Shown here piece after piece: positions 8,422-16,814 of a stretch of DNA of 36,374 bases. The position numbers and the translations under genes are program-made. This DNA is from an uncultured Alphaproteobacteria bacterium (GTDB taxonomy: Bacteria > Pseudomonadota > Alphaproteobacteria > SHVP01): positions 1 through 36,374 of the forward strand of contig CALJDF010000145.1 in NCBI GenBank assembly GCA_938023835.1. Reading direction: 5' to 3'. Numbering within the stretch: position 1 is the stretch's first letter; every line of letters begins with the position of its first letter. A model generated the notes under the pieces. The model did not search any database, had not been told where the DNA came from, and worked only from the letters and a program-made list of their open reading frames with translations.

Positions 8422-10140
8422 CTAGCCGACCGCGCGCAGTAGATGACGATCGGCATCGATCGACTGGTATTCGATCAACGCATTAAAGTGGCGTAGCGCC
8501 CAATCACGACCTGGTCCGATGCCGCGGCCGGTCGTTTCGGGAAAGCGTTTGTCCATGAATAGGCGCGTGATCAGCGATTTACGCGCATCACCTTGGGCGA
8601 GATCGTAAACCGCTTCATTCAGCAGTAACGCACCACCCAACGTGTCACTGAGCAAAACCATCAGGCGACGGGCATGACGCTGCGCCTCTGCCGGGTCGCT
8701 CTGTACATAAGCGACCGCATCACGACAATCCTGCAGCGCATTTTCAAGGCGCTGCGCAATATCGGCGAGTGATCTAGGTGCCGCACCAGCAGCCGCCACA
8801 ACCCGCTTGGCCATCTCCTCGAAACCCGGCGCACGGTTTCCGAGCATGCGTAGGACCTCCAGGGCCTGAATGTTTGCCGGCCCCTCCCACACGGTCAGGA
8901 CTTGGGCATCACGCAAAAGGCGTGGTGTGACGTGGTCATAGGTATAGGCGTTGCCACCGATCAGTTCGATGGCGGCACGGGCCAAGACGTTTGCATCATC
9001 GGCCGTCTGGTATTTGGCCAACGCCGTTGTCAGACGAAGCCAGGCCCGCGCCGAAGTCTCATCATCAAGATCGGTAACGTGTGCGGCATCAAACGCCTCG
9101 GCAGCAGCGAACGCCATCGCGGTCCCGGATTCCAGACGCACCAGCATCTCAAGAATCTCATCCTGCATCATCGGATAGCGCAGCACGTTCTGTCCGAATG
9201 CGTCGCGATGACTGAGGTATGAAACGGCCTCAAGAAATGCACGTCTACCAACACCGGCGGCGGCAACGGCGTTGTGGATGCGGCTAAACCCTAATGCCTC
9301 CATCATTAACTTGAACCCCAGGGGCGGAGGCGCAACTTCCAGCGCCCACGCGTCCAGCAAGTCAACCTCGCCGGTCGGCACGCCGATCGTGCCCAACTTG
9401 TCCTTCAGGCGACGAATGCGAAAAGCGTTGGGCGCGTCGTCAACATGGGTCGGGACAAGGTAGAGTCCAAGTCCTTTCGAGCCGCCGGGCGCGCCGGGTG
9501 GCCGTGCGGTCGCCAACGCCACCCCCCCATTTGTATTGCTTACGAACCATTTTAGACCGGTCAGGCGAACGTGATCGCCTTCGGTGCGGGCGACGGTGGT
9601 CGTCGCGCCAACATCGCTACCACCATGTAGTTCGGTGGCCCAAGTACCACCCGTAAGGGCGTGGCCGTCCATACGGACGAGGTCGGCGAGGTACCGATTA
9701 CGAACGGCCGCTGGCGCGAACCGATCCAGCACATAGGCGACCGCTCCGGTCATGGTCACCGGGCAGTGCAGAGACACATCTGCCTGCGACAGCAAATACC
9801 CGATCGCAAACGTGACCGTGTAGGGCGCCGGTTTGTCGCCGTAGTTGAGGCCAATGGCTCCACGTTCGTAGACCTCGGTCGCCACCCGATCCCAAAGCGA
9901 ATTGTGGCGGATATGGTTCGTGAGCTGACCGCTCGAGTCATATGGTTCTAGAACGGGAGGCGCGTGCCGGTGGGTGTGCTCTGCCTGGACATCGACGTCG
10001 TCACCGACCCAGTCGCCGAACGACTCTAACGTCGTGACCCACCGATCGAGATCATGACCGAGAGCCCGCCGCAGAACGCTCTGAAGGTTGGTGTCGAGCC
10101 GGTAAAAGTTCTGCCCGCGAACCGATTGGCGATATGTCAC
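8422..10140 (-). CDS. AidB-like acyl-CoA dehydrogenase
   Basis: This 572-residue protein belongs to the AidB branch of the acyl-CoA dehydrogenases. It has the AidB-like flavin segment MTGG/TGGTWATELHGGSDVG and LTGLKWFVSN. The expected Glu base is Glu419 in VWEGPANIQALEVLR. A C-terminal helical extension of about 150 residues follows, as in AidB. E. coli AidB binds DNA and FAD and is linked to alkylation damage. Here the placement as second gene of a beta-oxidation operon points instead to a metabolic dehydrogenase (inference). GTG at 10140 overlaps the merR stop in a GTGA arrangement, implying translational coupling. The substrate is unknown. Confidence 0.87.
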   Translation of the reverse strand: MTYRQSVRGQNFYRLDTNLQSVLRRALGHDLDRWVTTLESFGDWVGDDVDVQAEHTHRHAPPVLEPYDSSGQLTNHIRHNSLWDRVATEVYERGAIGLNYGDKPAPYTVTFAIGYLLSQADVSLHCPVTMTGAVAYVLDRFAPAAVRNRYLADLVRMDGHALTGGTWATELHGGSDVGATTTVARTEGDHVRLTGLKWFVSNTNGGVALATARPPGAPGGSKGLGLYLVPTHVDDAPNAFRIRRLKDKLGTIGVPTGEVDLLDAWALEVAPPPLGFKLMMEALGFSRIHNAVAAAGVGRRAFLEAVSYLSHRDAFGQNVLRYPMMQDEILEMLVRLESGTAMAFAAAEAFDAAHVTDLDDETSARAWLRLTTALAKYQTADDANVLARAAIELIGGNAYTYDHVTPRLLRDAQVLTVWEGPANIQALEVLRMLGNRAPGFEEMAKRVVAAAGAAPRSLADIAQRLENALQDCRDAVAYVQSDPAEAQRHARRLMVLLSDTLGGALLLNEAVYDLAQGDARKSLITRLFMDKRFPETTGRGIGPGRDWALRHFNALIEYQSIDADRHLLRAVG

Positions 10141-10538
10141 TCTGCGGCCACCCTCGCGTCGACACCCTTTTCGGCAAGCAGACTTTCAATCTGGCGACAC
10201 CCATCCTGCAGTTCAGTCACTGCCGCATCGACGTCCTCCCGCTGGGATTCGAGCTCTCGGATTCGACGCCTCGCCTTTTCGAGAGTCACTCGAAGCTGCT
10301 CGACCCCGCCGTCGCCGAGCTCGTAGAGATCCAACATCTCCTTGATTTCGGCGAGGCTGAAACCAAGCCGCTTTCCGCGCAGGATAAGAATCAACCGACC
10401 CCGATCCCGGTGGCTGAAAACACGGTTCATCCCAACTCGGGTGGGGTGCAAGAGATCCTTGGATTCGTAGAAGCGAAGCGTCCGAGACGTGACCCGGAAT
10501 TCCTTGGCAAGCCGTTGGATTGTGTATGTTTCTTCCAT
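10137..10538 (-). CDS. MerR-family transcriptional regulator, LiuR-like
   Basis: This 133-residue regulator has an N-terminal MerR winged-helix (YTIQRLAKEFRVTSRTLRFYE, then a wing with RVFSHRDRGRL). A LILRGKRLGFSLAEIKEML segment follows, then a dimerising coiled coil (about 80-125). The RGKRLGFSL stretch is what I associate with LiuR-type regulators of branched-chain amino-acid and fatty-acid catabolism. It lacks the metal-binding cysteines of CueR or MerR. The ATG at 10538 has no purine-rich site before it, and a promoter ends exactly at it. It is the first gene of the operon and overlaps the next by 4 bp. Autoregulation through the palindrome at 10556-10575 is inferred. Confidence 0.88.
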   Translation of the reverse strand: MEETYTIQRLAKEFRVTSRTLRFYESKDLLHPTRVGMNRVFSHRDRGRLILILRGKRLGFSLAEIKEMLDLYELGDGGVEQLRVTLEKARRRIRELESQREDVDAAVTELQDGCRQIESLLAEKGVDARVAAE

Positions 10539-10544
10539 CGCCGA

Positions 10545-10573
10545 AACCTAGGTTCCCTTGACGTAAACGTCAA
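10545..10573 (-). promoter_or_regulatory. Predicted promoter of the merR-fad operon (leaderless)
   Basis: On the minus strand TTGACG (10573-10568) is a near-perfect -35 hexamer. A 17-bp spacer separates it from TAGGTT (10550-10545), a moderate -10 hexamer. Normal spacing puts +1 at 10538, the A of the merR ATG. The lack of a ribosome site before that ATG agrees with a leaderless transcript. Confidence 0.55.
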
Positions 10574-10575
10574 GG
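10556..10575. promoter_or_regulatory. Operator: perfect 9+9 bp inverted repeat
   Basis: The arms CCTTGACGT (10556-10564) and ACGTCAAGG (10567-10575) are exact reverse complements around a 2-bp AA spacer. The site covers the predicted -35 box and part of the spacer of the merR-fad promoter. It resembles, from memory, the ACGT-nn-ACGT palindromes described for LiuR-type MerR regulators. Autorepression released by an acyl-CoA ligand is the likely mode (inference). Confidence 0.75.
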
Positions 10576-10926
10576 TTCTGATGGGATCGAGGATTTCTCA
10601 TGACCGTCAGTTTTTCGAGGTTTCTGCCGTTTTTCGTGCCTTTGCAGTTTTCCCATTGCCTCGCTGGCTCCGGTAACGACTTTGTTTCCTCGGGACCTCG
10701 CTCGGTTCGGCCCAGTGGCAACGAATGAAGCGGGATTTTTTGCCGCACGTGGCAGTGGCCCGGGGTAGGAGGGGATGCGAAGGCGCCCTTGCGCGCCGCA
10801 GCCAATCCGACGAACCGTCAAGAGCTGCTTGCTATCGAATTGACTCTGATATGAAATGTGCTGACGGGCGGGTTTCGTGACATAACCGGGTCGCGAAACG
10901 ACATTTGTACCAAGGCGCTCTCACGC
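10576..10926. other. Intergenic region before the TPR/beta-barrel gene; no gene seen
   Basis: This stretch of about 350 bp lies between the merR operator and the next rightward gene. Short open frames on the minus strand (for example 10548-10805) have low-complexity, unrecognisable products and I do not accept them. It contains a TTGACT (10840-10845) without a matching -10, and the hairpin at 10872-10899. It presumably carries the promoter of the outer-membrane pair. Confidence 0.5.
10872..10899 (+). repeat. Inverted repeat in the leader of the TPR/beta-barrel gene
   Basis: GTTTCGTGA (10872-10880) and TCGCGAAAC (10891-10899) can pair over nine positions, with one G-U if transcribed, around a 10-nt loop. 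It ends 27 bp before the chosen ATG. It may be an operator or an RNA hairpin in the leader; there is no T tract, so it is not an intrinsic terminator. Confidence 0.4.
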
Positions 10927-12279
10927 ATGCATTCTTTCGTTTTTCGAGCGCTTCGCTTCGTTGCGCTCCTTTTTATCGGGTTCACGCTGTCCTGGGGCGC
11001 GCTGGCGCAGCAAACCACGGTCTCCGACGCCGACCTCGAGGCGGCCTACGACAAGGCGTTTCAAGAGTTATTCCGGGATCCTGGAAATCTCGACAAATCA
11101 TTCCGATTTGCCGAACTTGCGGTGCGGAAGGGCAATTTTGAGGCGGCCATCAGCGCGCTCGAGCGCATGTTGCTGATCAATCCTGATCTGCCTCGTGTGC
11201 GGCTCGAACTTGGCGTCCTCTATTTTCGAATCGGCTCGTTTGCGATTGCGCGGAGCTACCTAACCCGGGTTCTCCAGAGCCCGGACGCTCCACAGGAGGT
11301 TCAAGATCGTGTGCAAGTGTTTTTGGCGGAGATCGACAGTCGCCTAACCCGGAGCAGCCTTAGCGGCTCGGTATTCCTTGGTGCAAGGTTTTCAGACAAT
11401 GCCAACGCCGGTCCAAACAGCCCCAATGTTCTGGCAAACGGCAACGCCGCGACCCTGGACGACGAATTCACCAACAAGTCCGACCGCAACTACTTCGTCT
11501 CGGCCCAGCTGAACCACAGCTACGACCTGCTCACGCAACGGAGCGAGCTAATCGAAAGTTCGGGCACACTCTACGTGTCGGAACAAGATCGCCAAAAACA
11601 GCTTGATATTGTGTTTTTGGAAGCGCAATCGGGGATTCGAGGGCCGTTCCTTCAGGACGCCATCCCCGGTACAACACTAAAGCCCTACGTACTCGGGAAC
11701 ATGGTTTATCTCCAGGACTCTTGGTACCAGTTCAGTGTCGGATTGGGGGCCAACATGGTTCTCCCGCTTACCCAGCGTTTGCGTGCGACGATCAACCTAG
11801 AACGCAAATCTGAACACTTCCGGAATGATTCCAACCGGCTGAACGCATCACAACAAACGGGCGTCGAAAACTCACTGCGCGCCAATGCCACATACGTCCT
11901 TACCGAAACACAGCAAGTCGCGCTTCGTCTTTCTGCCACGAGCCAAGAAGCCAAAGAAACATTCAATGCCTTTCGCGAGTACCAGATCGGCACGAGTTTC
12001 ACACAGTTGGTTTCCTTTGAATCGCTTGATGCCGGCCCGGCGAGCGTCACCGCCAGCATTACCCGCTCGATGAGCCGATACAACTCGCCGAACCCGACGG
12101 TCGATCCGAACCGGAAGCGACAAGACCAGGAATGGAACTGGTCGATCACTGGCGCCGTTCCGGCATCCAAAGACTGGACAATCGTTAGCACCTTCCAGCG
12201 CTCCACCATCGACAGTTCGCTACCGAACTTCGAAAACCACTCTGCGGCAATAACGCTTGGCGCTTCACGCCGATTCTAG
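10927..12279 (+). CDS. Outer-membrane TPR + beta-barrel protein, Slam/DUF560-like
   Basis: This 450-residue exported protein begins with a signal peptide (MHSFVFRALRF..., cleavage near GALAQ). A periplasmic TPR region covers about 35-150 (RKGNFEAAISALERMLLINPDLPRVRLELG). The remaining 290 or so residues alternate polar and hydrophobic positions as in a beta-barrel. The final residue is Phe (LGASRRF), as expected of BAM substrates. TPR plus a barrel of this size is the layout of Slam proteins, which move lipoproteins and soluble cargo across the outer membrane. The frame is open to a GTG at 10858, but ATG 10927 gives the clean signal peptide. The FecR-domain gene starts 23 bp downstream. A TPR-containing porin is the alternative. 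Confidence 0.7.
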   Translation: MHSFVFRALRFVALLFIGFTLSWGALAQQTTVSDADLEAAYDKAFQELFRDPGNLDKSFRFAELAVRKGNFEAAISALERMLLINPDLPRVRLELGVLYFRIGSFAIARSYLTRVLQSPDAPQEVQDRVQVFLAEIDSRLTRSSLSGSVFLGARFSDNANAGPNSPNVLANGNAATLDDEFTNKSDRNYFVSAQLNHSYDLLTQRSELIESSGTLYVSEQDRQKQLDIVFLEAQSGIRGPFLQDAIPGTTLKPYVLGNMVYLQDSWYQFSVGLGANMVLPLTQRLRATINLERKSEHFRNDSNRLNASQQTGVENSLRANATYVLTETQQVALRLSATSQEAKETFNAFREYQIGTSFTQLVSFESLDAGPASVTASITRSMSRYNSPNPTVDPNRKRQDQEWNWSITGAVPASKDWTIVSTFQRSTIDSSLPNFENHSAAITLGASRRF

Positions 12280-12302
12280 GAAACCTTCAGGAGGCCAATA
12301 CT

Positions 12303-15074
12303 ATGGGCGGCACCACACGAATTGGATTGGCGGCGCTTTCGGTATTCTTCATCGCGCACGCAACGATCGCGCTCGCTCAGTCAAGCAAAGAAATCGGCGT
12401 CGCCGCGGCGGTCAACCCGCAAGCGCAGGGCACGCCGCCGTCATCGAAACCTCGCACCCTCAACGTCGGTGTCAACGTTCAGACCAACGAACGCATCGTC
12501 ACGTCCGAAGGCGGGCAAGCCCAAATGCTTTTCCTCGACGAGAGCGCATTTACGGTGGGCCCCAATTCGGACGTTGTCCTCGACGAGTTCGTTTTCGACC
12601 CTGATACCGGGACCGGGCGGATAGCCTTGACCGCCGCGAAAGGCGTCTTTCGCTTAGTCGGCGGCAAGATCAGCAAACGCACGCCCGTAACGCTAAAGAC
12701 ACCGACCGCCGTCATCGGCATTCGTGGCGGGATCGCGCTGGTGAACGTCGCACCCAACGGTGCGACACAAGCGACCTTCTTGTTCGGCGACCAAATGACC
12801 GTTGGCACGGCCGGCGGCAACCGCGAGGTCTCCAGGCCAGGATTCACCGTTTCTGCCGACGATCCCGACGCCCCGCCCTCTAATCCTACCCCTGCAACGC
12901 CCGCGCAATTGAATGCTGCCCTCGGTGGGCTTGAGGGTAGTGCGCCGCCGCCCGCGGATGGTGGTGATGGTGGCGGGGGCGGACAGGCGGCCGGGGGCGG
13001 CCAGGTACCCACCGACCAAAATGTTGCTGACTCCGGCATCGGTGAGTTGGGCTCGAACAACAATCCGGACGCCCTAGCGGGTGCCCCACCGCCACCGCCC
13101 GGACCGGTTGCCGGTGGTGCCCCCGGCGGAGCCCAAGACACGACCCAAGACGCCCAGCAAAACAACCAGCTTCAGAGCAGCGACAACCTGGGAACCAGCA
13201 TCGCCGGCAATTTCGTTGGGCGGATCACCCACGCCACACGCCTTGCGGGTCCAACCTCTCCCTTTGGTCTTGATTTGGAACAGAGCGGTCTCGATAAGCC
13301 GTTTCAAACCGCGTCGGTTTCGGGCGGCACGTTCACGGCGACCCCTGGATCGTCTAGCACGTTCAGTGCGCCGATCAGTTCAGGAACGACGACCGGAATC
13401 ACTGCCACTACTAACCCATTTGGTAGCGGCACCCTGACGGGCACCAGCGTTCTGTTTTCCGACAACGAGTATATTCTCTATGAACTCACCGACAACGGCG
13501 ACGGGCACAGAGTCCTCGCCTTTGCGGGCATTCCCACGACGACATTCCCGACGACCGGCGCGACATTCTATGCAGCCCGAGACGACTTCATCCTGGGCTC
13601 AAAGGTATTGGGTATTCCCGCCGCAGATGGCGGCAACCTGTCCATATCGCAAAGCGGCCCGGACGCCGCAATCTATTGGGATACTTCGCTCTCGAGCACG
13701 GCACAACGTCCCTTCGCCGCCATTTCGGGCGGCGTGAGCGGGACTGGCTCGTCACAGCAGATTGCGTTCTCCTTCTTCGTTGGCCAGGTTGTGTTCGAGT
13801 CCAACGGCGAGAAGGTCATCGAGGGTGATTTTGGCGGGTTCTCACTTCTGAACGGCGACGGCACCTCGCCACGTTTCTTTGACGGGATCTTTGGATCGGC
13901 TTGTAACTGTGACGATTCAATTTCGACCGAAACGGAGTACGACTTCTACGGCAAGGACGAACCCGATCATTTTATCCTGACTAGCGGTGAGGTAACCCAG
14001 TTCAGTTCGATCTCGCCTTTCGAACGTCGGCGCGGGATCGAAACCGTCCAGACCTATAACCCCGCCATCAATTTCAACAAGACGACCGATACGTTAGGTA
14101 CTCGAAGCGCCCATTTGGCATCTACGACGGGTACCAGCTTCAACCGCCAACTCACGGGCTGGTCGGCCGGCGTCGGTGTGGCGGTAACAAAATCGAGTGG
14201 TGCACTGGCGCCGTTCTCGTTTACGAACCGCCTCGGTGATCCGAACGGCGTCAAGATCCAGACAGACCCCAACACCAACAAAGTTGCGGCAACGTTTGAC
14301 TTGACGAAATCGAGCGGTGGCAGCGATCTCCTCTTCGTGACCCTGGGTGACAAGGACACACGCTTTGGAACGTCCCCCGCAACAAACGGCCACAGCGCAT
14401 TCTTTGACGACAAAGATTTTGCCTCGACGGTCGATTGCACCAGCTCTGCCTGCGAGAGCACCGTAACCTTCAACAGCACCACCGCCTCGGACGGTGTGGT
14501 CGGCATGGCCTCCTTAGAAGATATTCCCGGGCTGAGCGGCACCTACGCCAGTTGCAGTTATTGCTCATGGGGCATCATCGCCGGCGAAATCGAGCCGAGT
14601 TCGCCATCAACACACGAGCGCTTCATGGGCTTTTGGACCACTGGTGCCGTCCAGGACTTCGCGCAAATCCCAACGTCGGGATCAGCCTCTTACGGCGGGC
14701 ATATGGTGGCGTTTGTGGAAAACAATGGAGCTCAATACATCGAGCACGGCGACGCGACCTTTAGCGTCAATTTCGCCGGCGCAACAAGCAATGGAACCTT
14801 GACGGTCACCAATTTCGACGGGGGTGGCTTGACCGGATCGTTTAGCGCCATTGGGTCAAACGCCCCGGGTCATTCGTTCACCGGTTCGGTGACCGGAACC
14901 GGTGCTCTTTCTGGCGTGAGCGGCAGTCACGCGGGTTCGTTCTACACCAATCAGGCCGGGAACGCGGTTGCAGGCGTCGGCGGCAAGGTCTTCGGGTCTG
15001 GAACGGTGGGCGGAAACGCTTATCGATTTGCCGGCGTACACGTGCAAACCTGTTCTACGGGCGCTTGCCAGTAG
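12303..15074 (+). CDS. Secreted FecR-domain protein with C-terminal TbpB-like domain
   Basis: This 923-residue protein has a signal peptide (to about residue 25, ATIALAQ) and a FecR domain at about 50-150 (GGQAQMLFLDESAFTVGPNS, TPTAVIGIRGG). A Pro/Gly/Gln-rich linker covers about 185-290. A long beta-rich region follows, ending in a section reading NNGAQYIEHGDATFSVNF, LTVTNFDGGGLTGSF and GSHAGSFYTNQAG. That section resembles the barrel domain of transferrin-binding-protein-like Slam cargo. All eight cysteines lie in the C-terminal half as four close pairs (CNC, CTSSAC, CSYC, CSTGAC), suggesting disulfides outside the cytoplasm. It has no lipobox and no transmembrane anchor. The start is set by CAGGAGG. 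No sigma factor is nearby, so a FecIR regulatory role is unlikely. The function is unknown; secretion by the upstream protein is inferred. Confidence 0.75.
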   Translation: MGGTTRIGLAALSVFFIAHATIALAQSSKEIGVAAAVNPQAQGTPPSSKPRTLNVGVNVQTNERIVTSEGGQAQMLFLDESAFTVGPNSDVVLDEFVFDPDTGTGRIALTAAKGVFRLVGGKISKRTPVTLKTPTAVIGIRGGIALVNVAPNGATQATFLFGDQMTVGTAGGNREVSRPGFTVSADDPDAPPSNPTPATPAQLNAALGGLEGSAPPPADGGDGGGGGQAAGGGQVPTDQNVADSGIGELGSNNNPDALAGAPPPPPGPVAGGAPGGAQDTTQDAQQNNQLQSSDNLGTSIAGNFVGRITHATRLAGPTSPFGLDLEQSGLDKPFQTASVSGGTFTATPGSSSTFSAPISSGTTTGITATTNPFGSGTLTGTSVLFSDNEYILYELTDNGDGHRVLAFAGIPTTTFPTTGATFYAARDDFILGSKVLGIPAADGGNLSISQSGPDAAIYWDTSLSSTAQRPFAAISGGVSGTGSSQQIAFSFFVGQVVFESNGEKVIEGDFGGFSLLNGDGTSPRFFDGIFGSACNCDDSISTETEYDFYGKDEPDHFILTSGEVTQFSSISPFERRRGIETVQTYNPAINFNKTTDTLGTRSAHLASTTGTSFNRQLTGWSAGVGVAVTKSSGALAPFSFTNRLGDPNGVKIQTDPNTNKVAATFDLTKSSGGSDLLFVTLGDKDTRFGTSPATNGHSAFFDDKDFASTVDCTSSACESTVTFNSTTASDGVVGMASLEDIPGLSGTYASCSYCSWGIIAGEIEPSSPSTHERFMGFWTTGAVQDFAQIPTSGSASYGGHMVAFVENNGAQYIEHGDATFSVNFAGATSNGTLTVTNFDGGGLTGSFSAIGSNAPGHSFTGSVTGTGALSGVSGSHAGSFYTNQAGNAVAGVGGKVFGSGTVGGNAYRFAGVHVQTCSTGACQ

Positions 15075-15110
15075 CTCACTGGTTGCAACCGCTAACTCCC
15101 TGCGAGCGCT

Positions 15111-16070
15111 CTAAACTGATTCGGCACCGTAATAGAGTGTGACTGTGTGAGTCGCCTCAGCGAAAAACAGCCAGCGCTCGACGACAATGCCGAGGTGACC
15201 GGACACGGCAGCAATGACGGCCGCCACAATCGCCGCGCCGCCTCCAGATCCCAATCCGACGATCAGCGCGAGTACCGGCACGCCTAACCCTGCGACGTAC
15301 GACACTCGTCGCAATTTGTCTCCGTGTTTTCGGGCGACGTGATAGCCCATTTCCTTTTGCAAGTAGTTTGGTTCGGTGTGGGGAAGATCGAGAGACCGTA
15401 CACGAGCGCCTTGGTCCATGCCCGTTGCTGACGCGGCCGTCACGGTCGGCAAGGCATTGCGAATACCCCGCCAGTACCGAGCCTTGATGACAAACGCGAC
15501 AATCAACCCGACCAACGCGACAGCAGAAACGAAACCTGCGGTCGCCCCTGTGATTGCTCCGATAGCGCCGAGCAGGAGAGCGCCACTTGCAAAAGACAAT
15601 GACAGATACCCTGTCGACACATCGCGTCGAAACCACTGAGGAATAGGTTTGAGACTGGCGTAGATCATCGACGTCGAGAACACGGTCGCGATGCAAAGGA
15701 GGCCCGTTGCCACCGCAAGAAGGCCTACGATCGGGCCGGGGTTCTGTGCGTCCGTCACGAAGAACAACCAGCCCAAAGCGAAAAGACCGGATGGGCCGTA
15801 CGTCGCGATCGCCAAAACGCCTTCGCGCGACAACCAAGACGACCGCCATTGGGTCAAGGCCTTGAGAAATCGTTCCGGATGACCGAGGTGCAGCAACGAA
15901 GAAAGCAACCCCAAGGTAACCAAGCCGAATGCAATGACGAACGAGGGCCACGTGAACCATGGATCAACGGATAAACGACCGATCAAGGCGAGAACCGACA
16001 TGAGAAAAAGCATGCCGTAGCCGGTCCCCGATGAAACCGTGAAGAAGATGACGGAATAAGCCGGATGCAC
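15111..16070 (-). CDS. soeC: SoeC/DmsC-type membrane anchor subunit
   Basis: This 319-residue hydrophobic protein has about eight transmembrane helices and belongs to the DmsC/NrfD-like anchors. It begins HPAYSVIFFTVSSGTGYGML and contains LLSSLLHLGHPERFLKALTQWRSSWLSREG, typical of DmsC-family anchors. It would tether the SoeAB catalytic subunits to the cytoplasmic membrane and hand electrons to quinone. It begins with GTG at 16070, 18 bp after soeB, and is the last gene of soeABC. Its end faces the FecR-domain gene across 36 bp. The subunit role rests on the neighbouring soeA and soeB. Confidence 0.87.
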   Translation of the reverse strand: MHPAYSVIFFTVSSGTGYGMLFLMSVLALIGRLSVDPWFTWPSFVIAFGLVTLGLLSSLLHLGHPERFLKALTQWRSSWLSREGVLAIATYGPSGLFALGWLFFVTDAQNPGPIVGLLAVATGLLCIATVFSTSMIYASLKPIPQWFRRDVSTGYLSLSFASGALLLGAIGAITGATAGFVSAVALVGLIVAFVIKARYWRGIRNALPTVTAASATGMDQGARVRSLDLPHTEPNYLQKEMGYHVARKHGDKLRRVSYVAGLGVPVLALIVGLGSGGGAAIVAAVIAAVSGHLGIVVERWLFFAEATHTVTLYYGAESV

Positions 16071-16088
16071 GTTGCGTCCCGAAACTAC

Positions 16089-16814
16089 TTAGGAGAGGAG
16101 ACGATCAACCCACTGGAGGAACTTGCCCTCCACCGAGTCGGCCGTTGCGTTGAGGGGGCTTTGTTGCGACCGATAAGTTCGCGGCGGCAGGTACCGATTG
16201 ACGGGCGCATAGTCTAACTCAGGCATCAAAGGCCGCCCGCCCCGATCAGCGACCAAACGACTGACATCGGACTCCGGGTCGGCTAGGTCACCGAAATGCC
16301 GGGCACTCACCGGGCACGTCGAAACGCACGCCGGCACACGCTGCGCCTCCTCCAGATTCTGATTGTAGATTCGGTCAATGCACAGGGTGCATTTCTTCAT
16401 CACACCTTCGTTCGCATCGTACTCCCGCGCCCCGTAGGGACATGCCCAAGAGCACAACTTGCACCCGATGCATTTGTCCTCGTCGACAAGAACAATGCCG
16501 TCTTCTTCGCGTTTATACGATGCGCCCGTGGGGCAAACCGTAACGCAAAGGGCGTTGTCACAGTGGAGACACGACCTCGGAAAGTGTACCGTTCTTCCCT
16601 TACCGTGGGTGTCCGCTTCAAAGCTATGAACCCGGTTGAACCAGACGCCGTCGGGTTCCGCGCCGTAAGGATCTGTATCGGTCAGCGGCGCCGCAAATCC
16701 GCCACTGTTCCATTCCTTACAATTGACGGCACAGGCGTGACACCCGACGCAGGTATCCAAATCGATCACGAGACCCAACTTGCGGGCCGGCGCTTTGCTC
16801 GGAAGGTCGGTCAT
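16089..16814 (-). CDS. soeB: SoeB/DmsB-type iron-sulfur subunit
   Basis: This 241-residue ferredoxin-like protein carries four cysteine sets for four [4Fe-4S] clusters: CVGCHACAVNC, CLHCDNALCVTVC, CIGCKLCSWAC, and CTLC with a later CVSTC. This is the DmsB/PhsB/SoeB pattern of electron-transfer subunits between a molybdenum subunit and a membrane anchor. It has no signal peptide, in line with a cytoplasmic SoeABC complex. Its ATG overlaps the soeA stop (ATGA), so the two are translationally coupled; soeC follows after 18 bp. Confidence 0.92.
   Translation of the reverse strand: MTDLPSKAPARKLGLVIDLDTCVGCHACAVNCKEWNSGGFAAPLTDTDPYGAEPDGVWFNRVHSFEADTHGKGRTVHFPRSCLHCDNALCVTVCPTGASYKREEDGIVLVDEDKCIGCKLCSWACPYGAREYDANEGVMKKCTLCIDRIYNQNLEEAQRVPACVSTCPVSARHFGDLADPESDVSRLVADRGGRPLMPELDYAPVNRYLPPRTYRSQQSPLNATADSVEGKFLQWVDRLLS

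Noticed and set aside
8422-10140. AidB-like protein as a DNA-alkylation repair factor
   Set aside because: Its coupling to merR and the beta-oxidation genes favours a metabolic role; no ada or alkylation-repair gene is present.
10548-10821. Two overlapping leftward open frames of about 85 residues in the intergenic region
   Set aside because: Their products are basic and low in hydrophobic periodicity, no ribosome site is evident, and one crosses the merR operator.
12940-13150. Gly/Pro-rich stretch as a tandem DNA repeat
   Set aside because: Codons vary and no repeat unit recurs; it is a low-complexity protein linker.
12303-15074. FecR protein as part of a FecI/FecR sigma-factor switch
   Set aside because: No sigma factor or TonB receptor gene is nearby, and the protein has a cleavable signal peptide instead of a single anti-sigma transmembrane helix.
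15081-15090. GGTTGCAACC palindrome between convergent genes as a terminator
   Set aside because: It has no loop and no T tract, so it cannot act as an intrinsic terminator.
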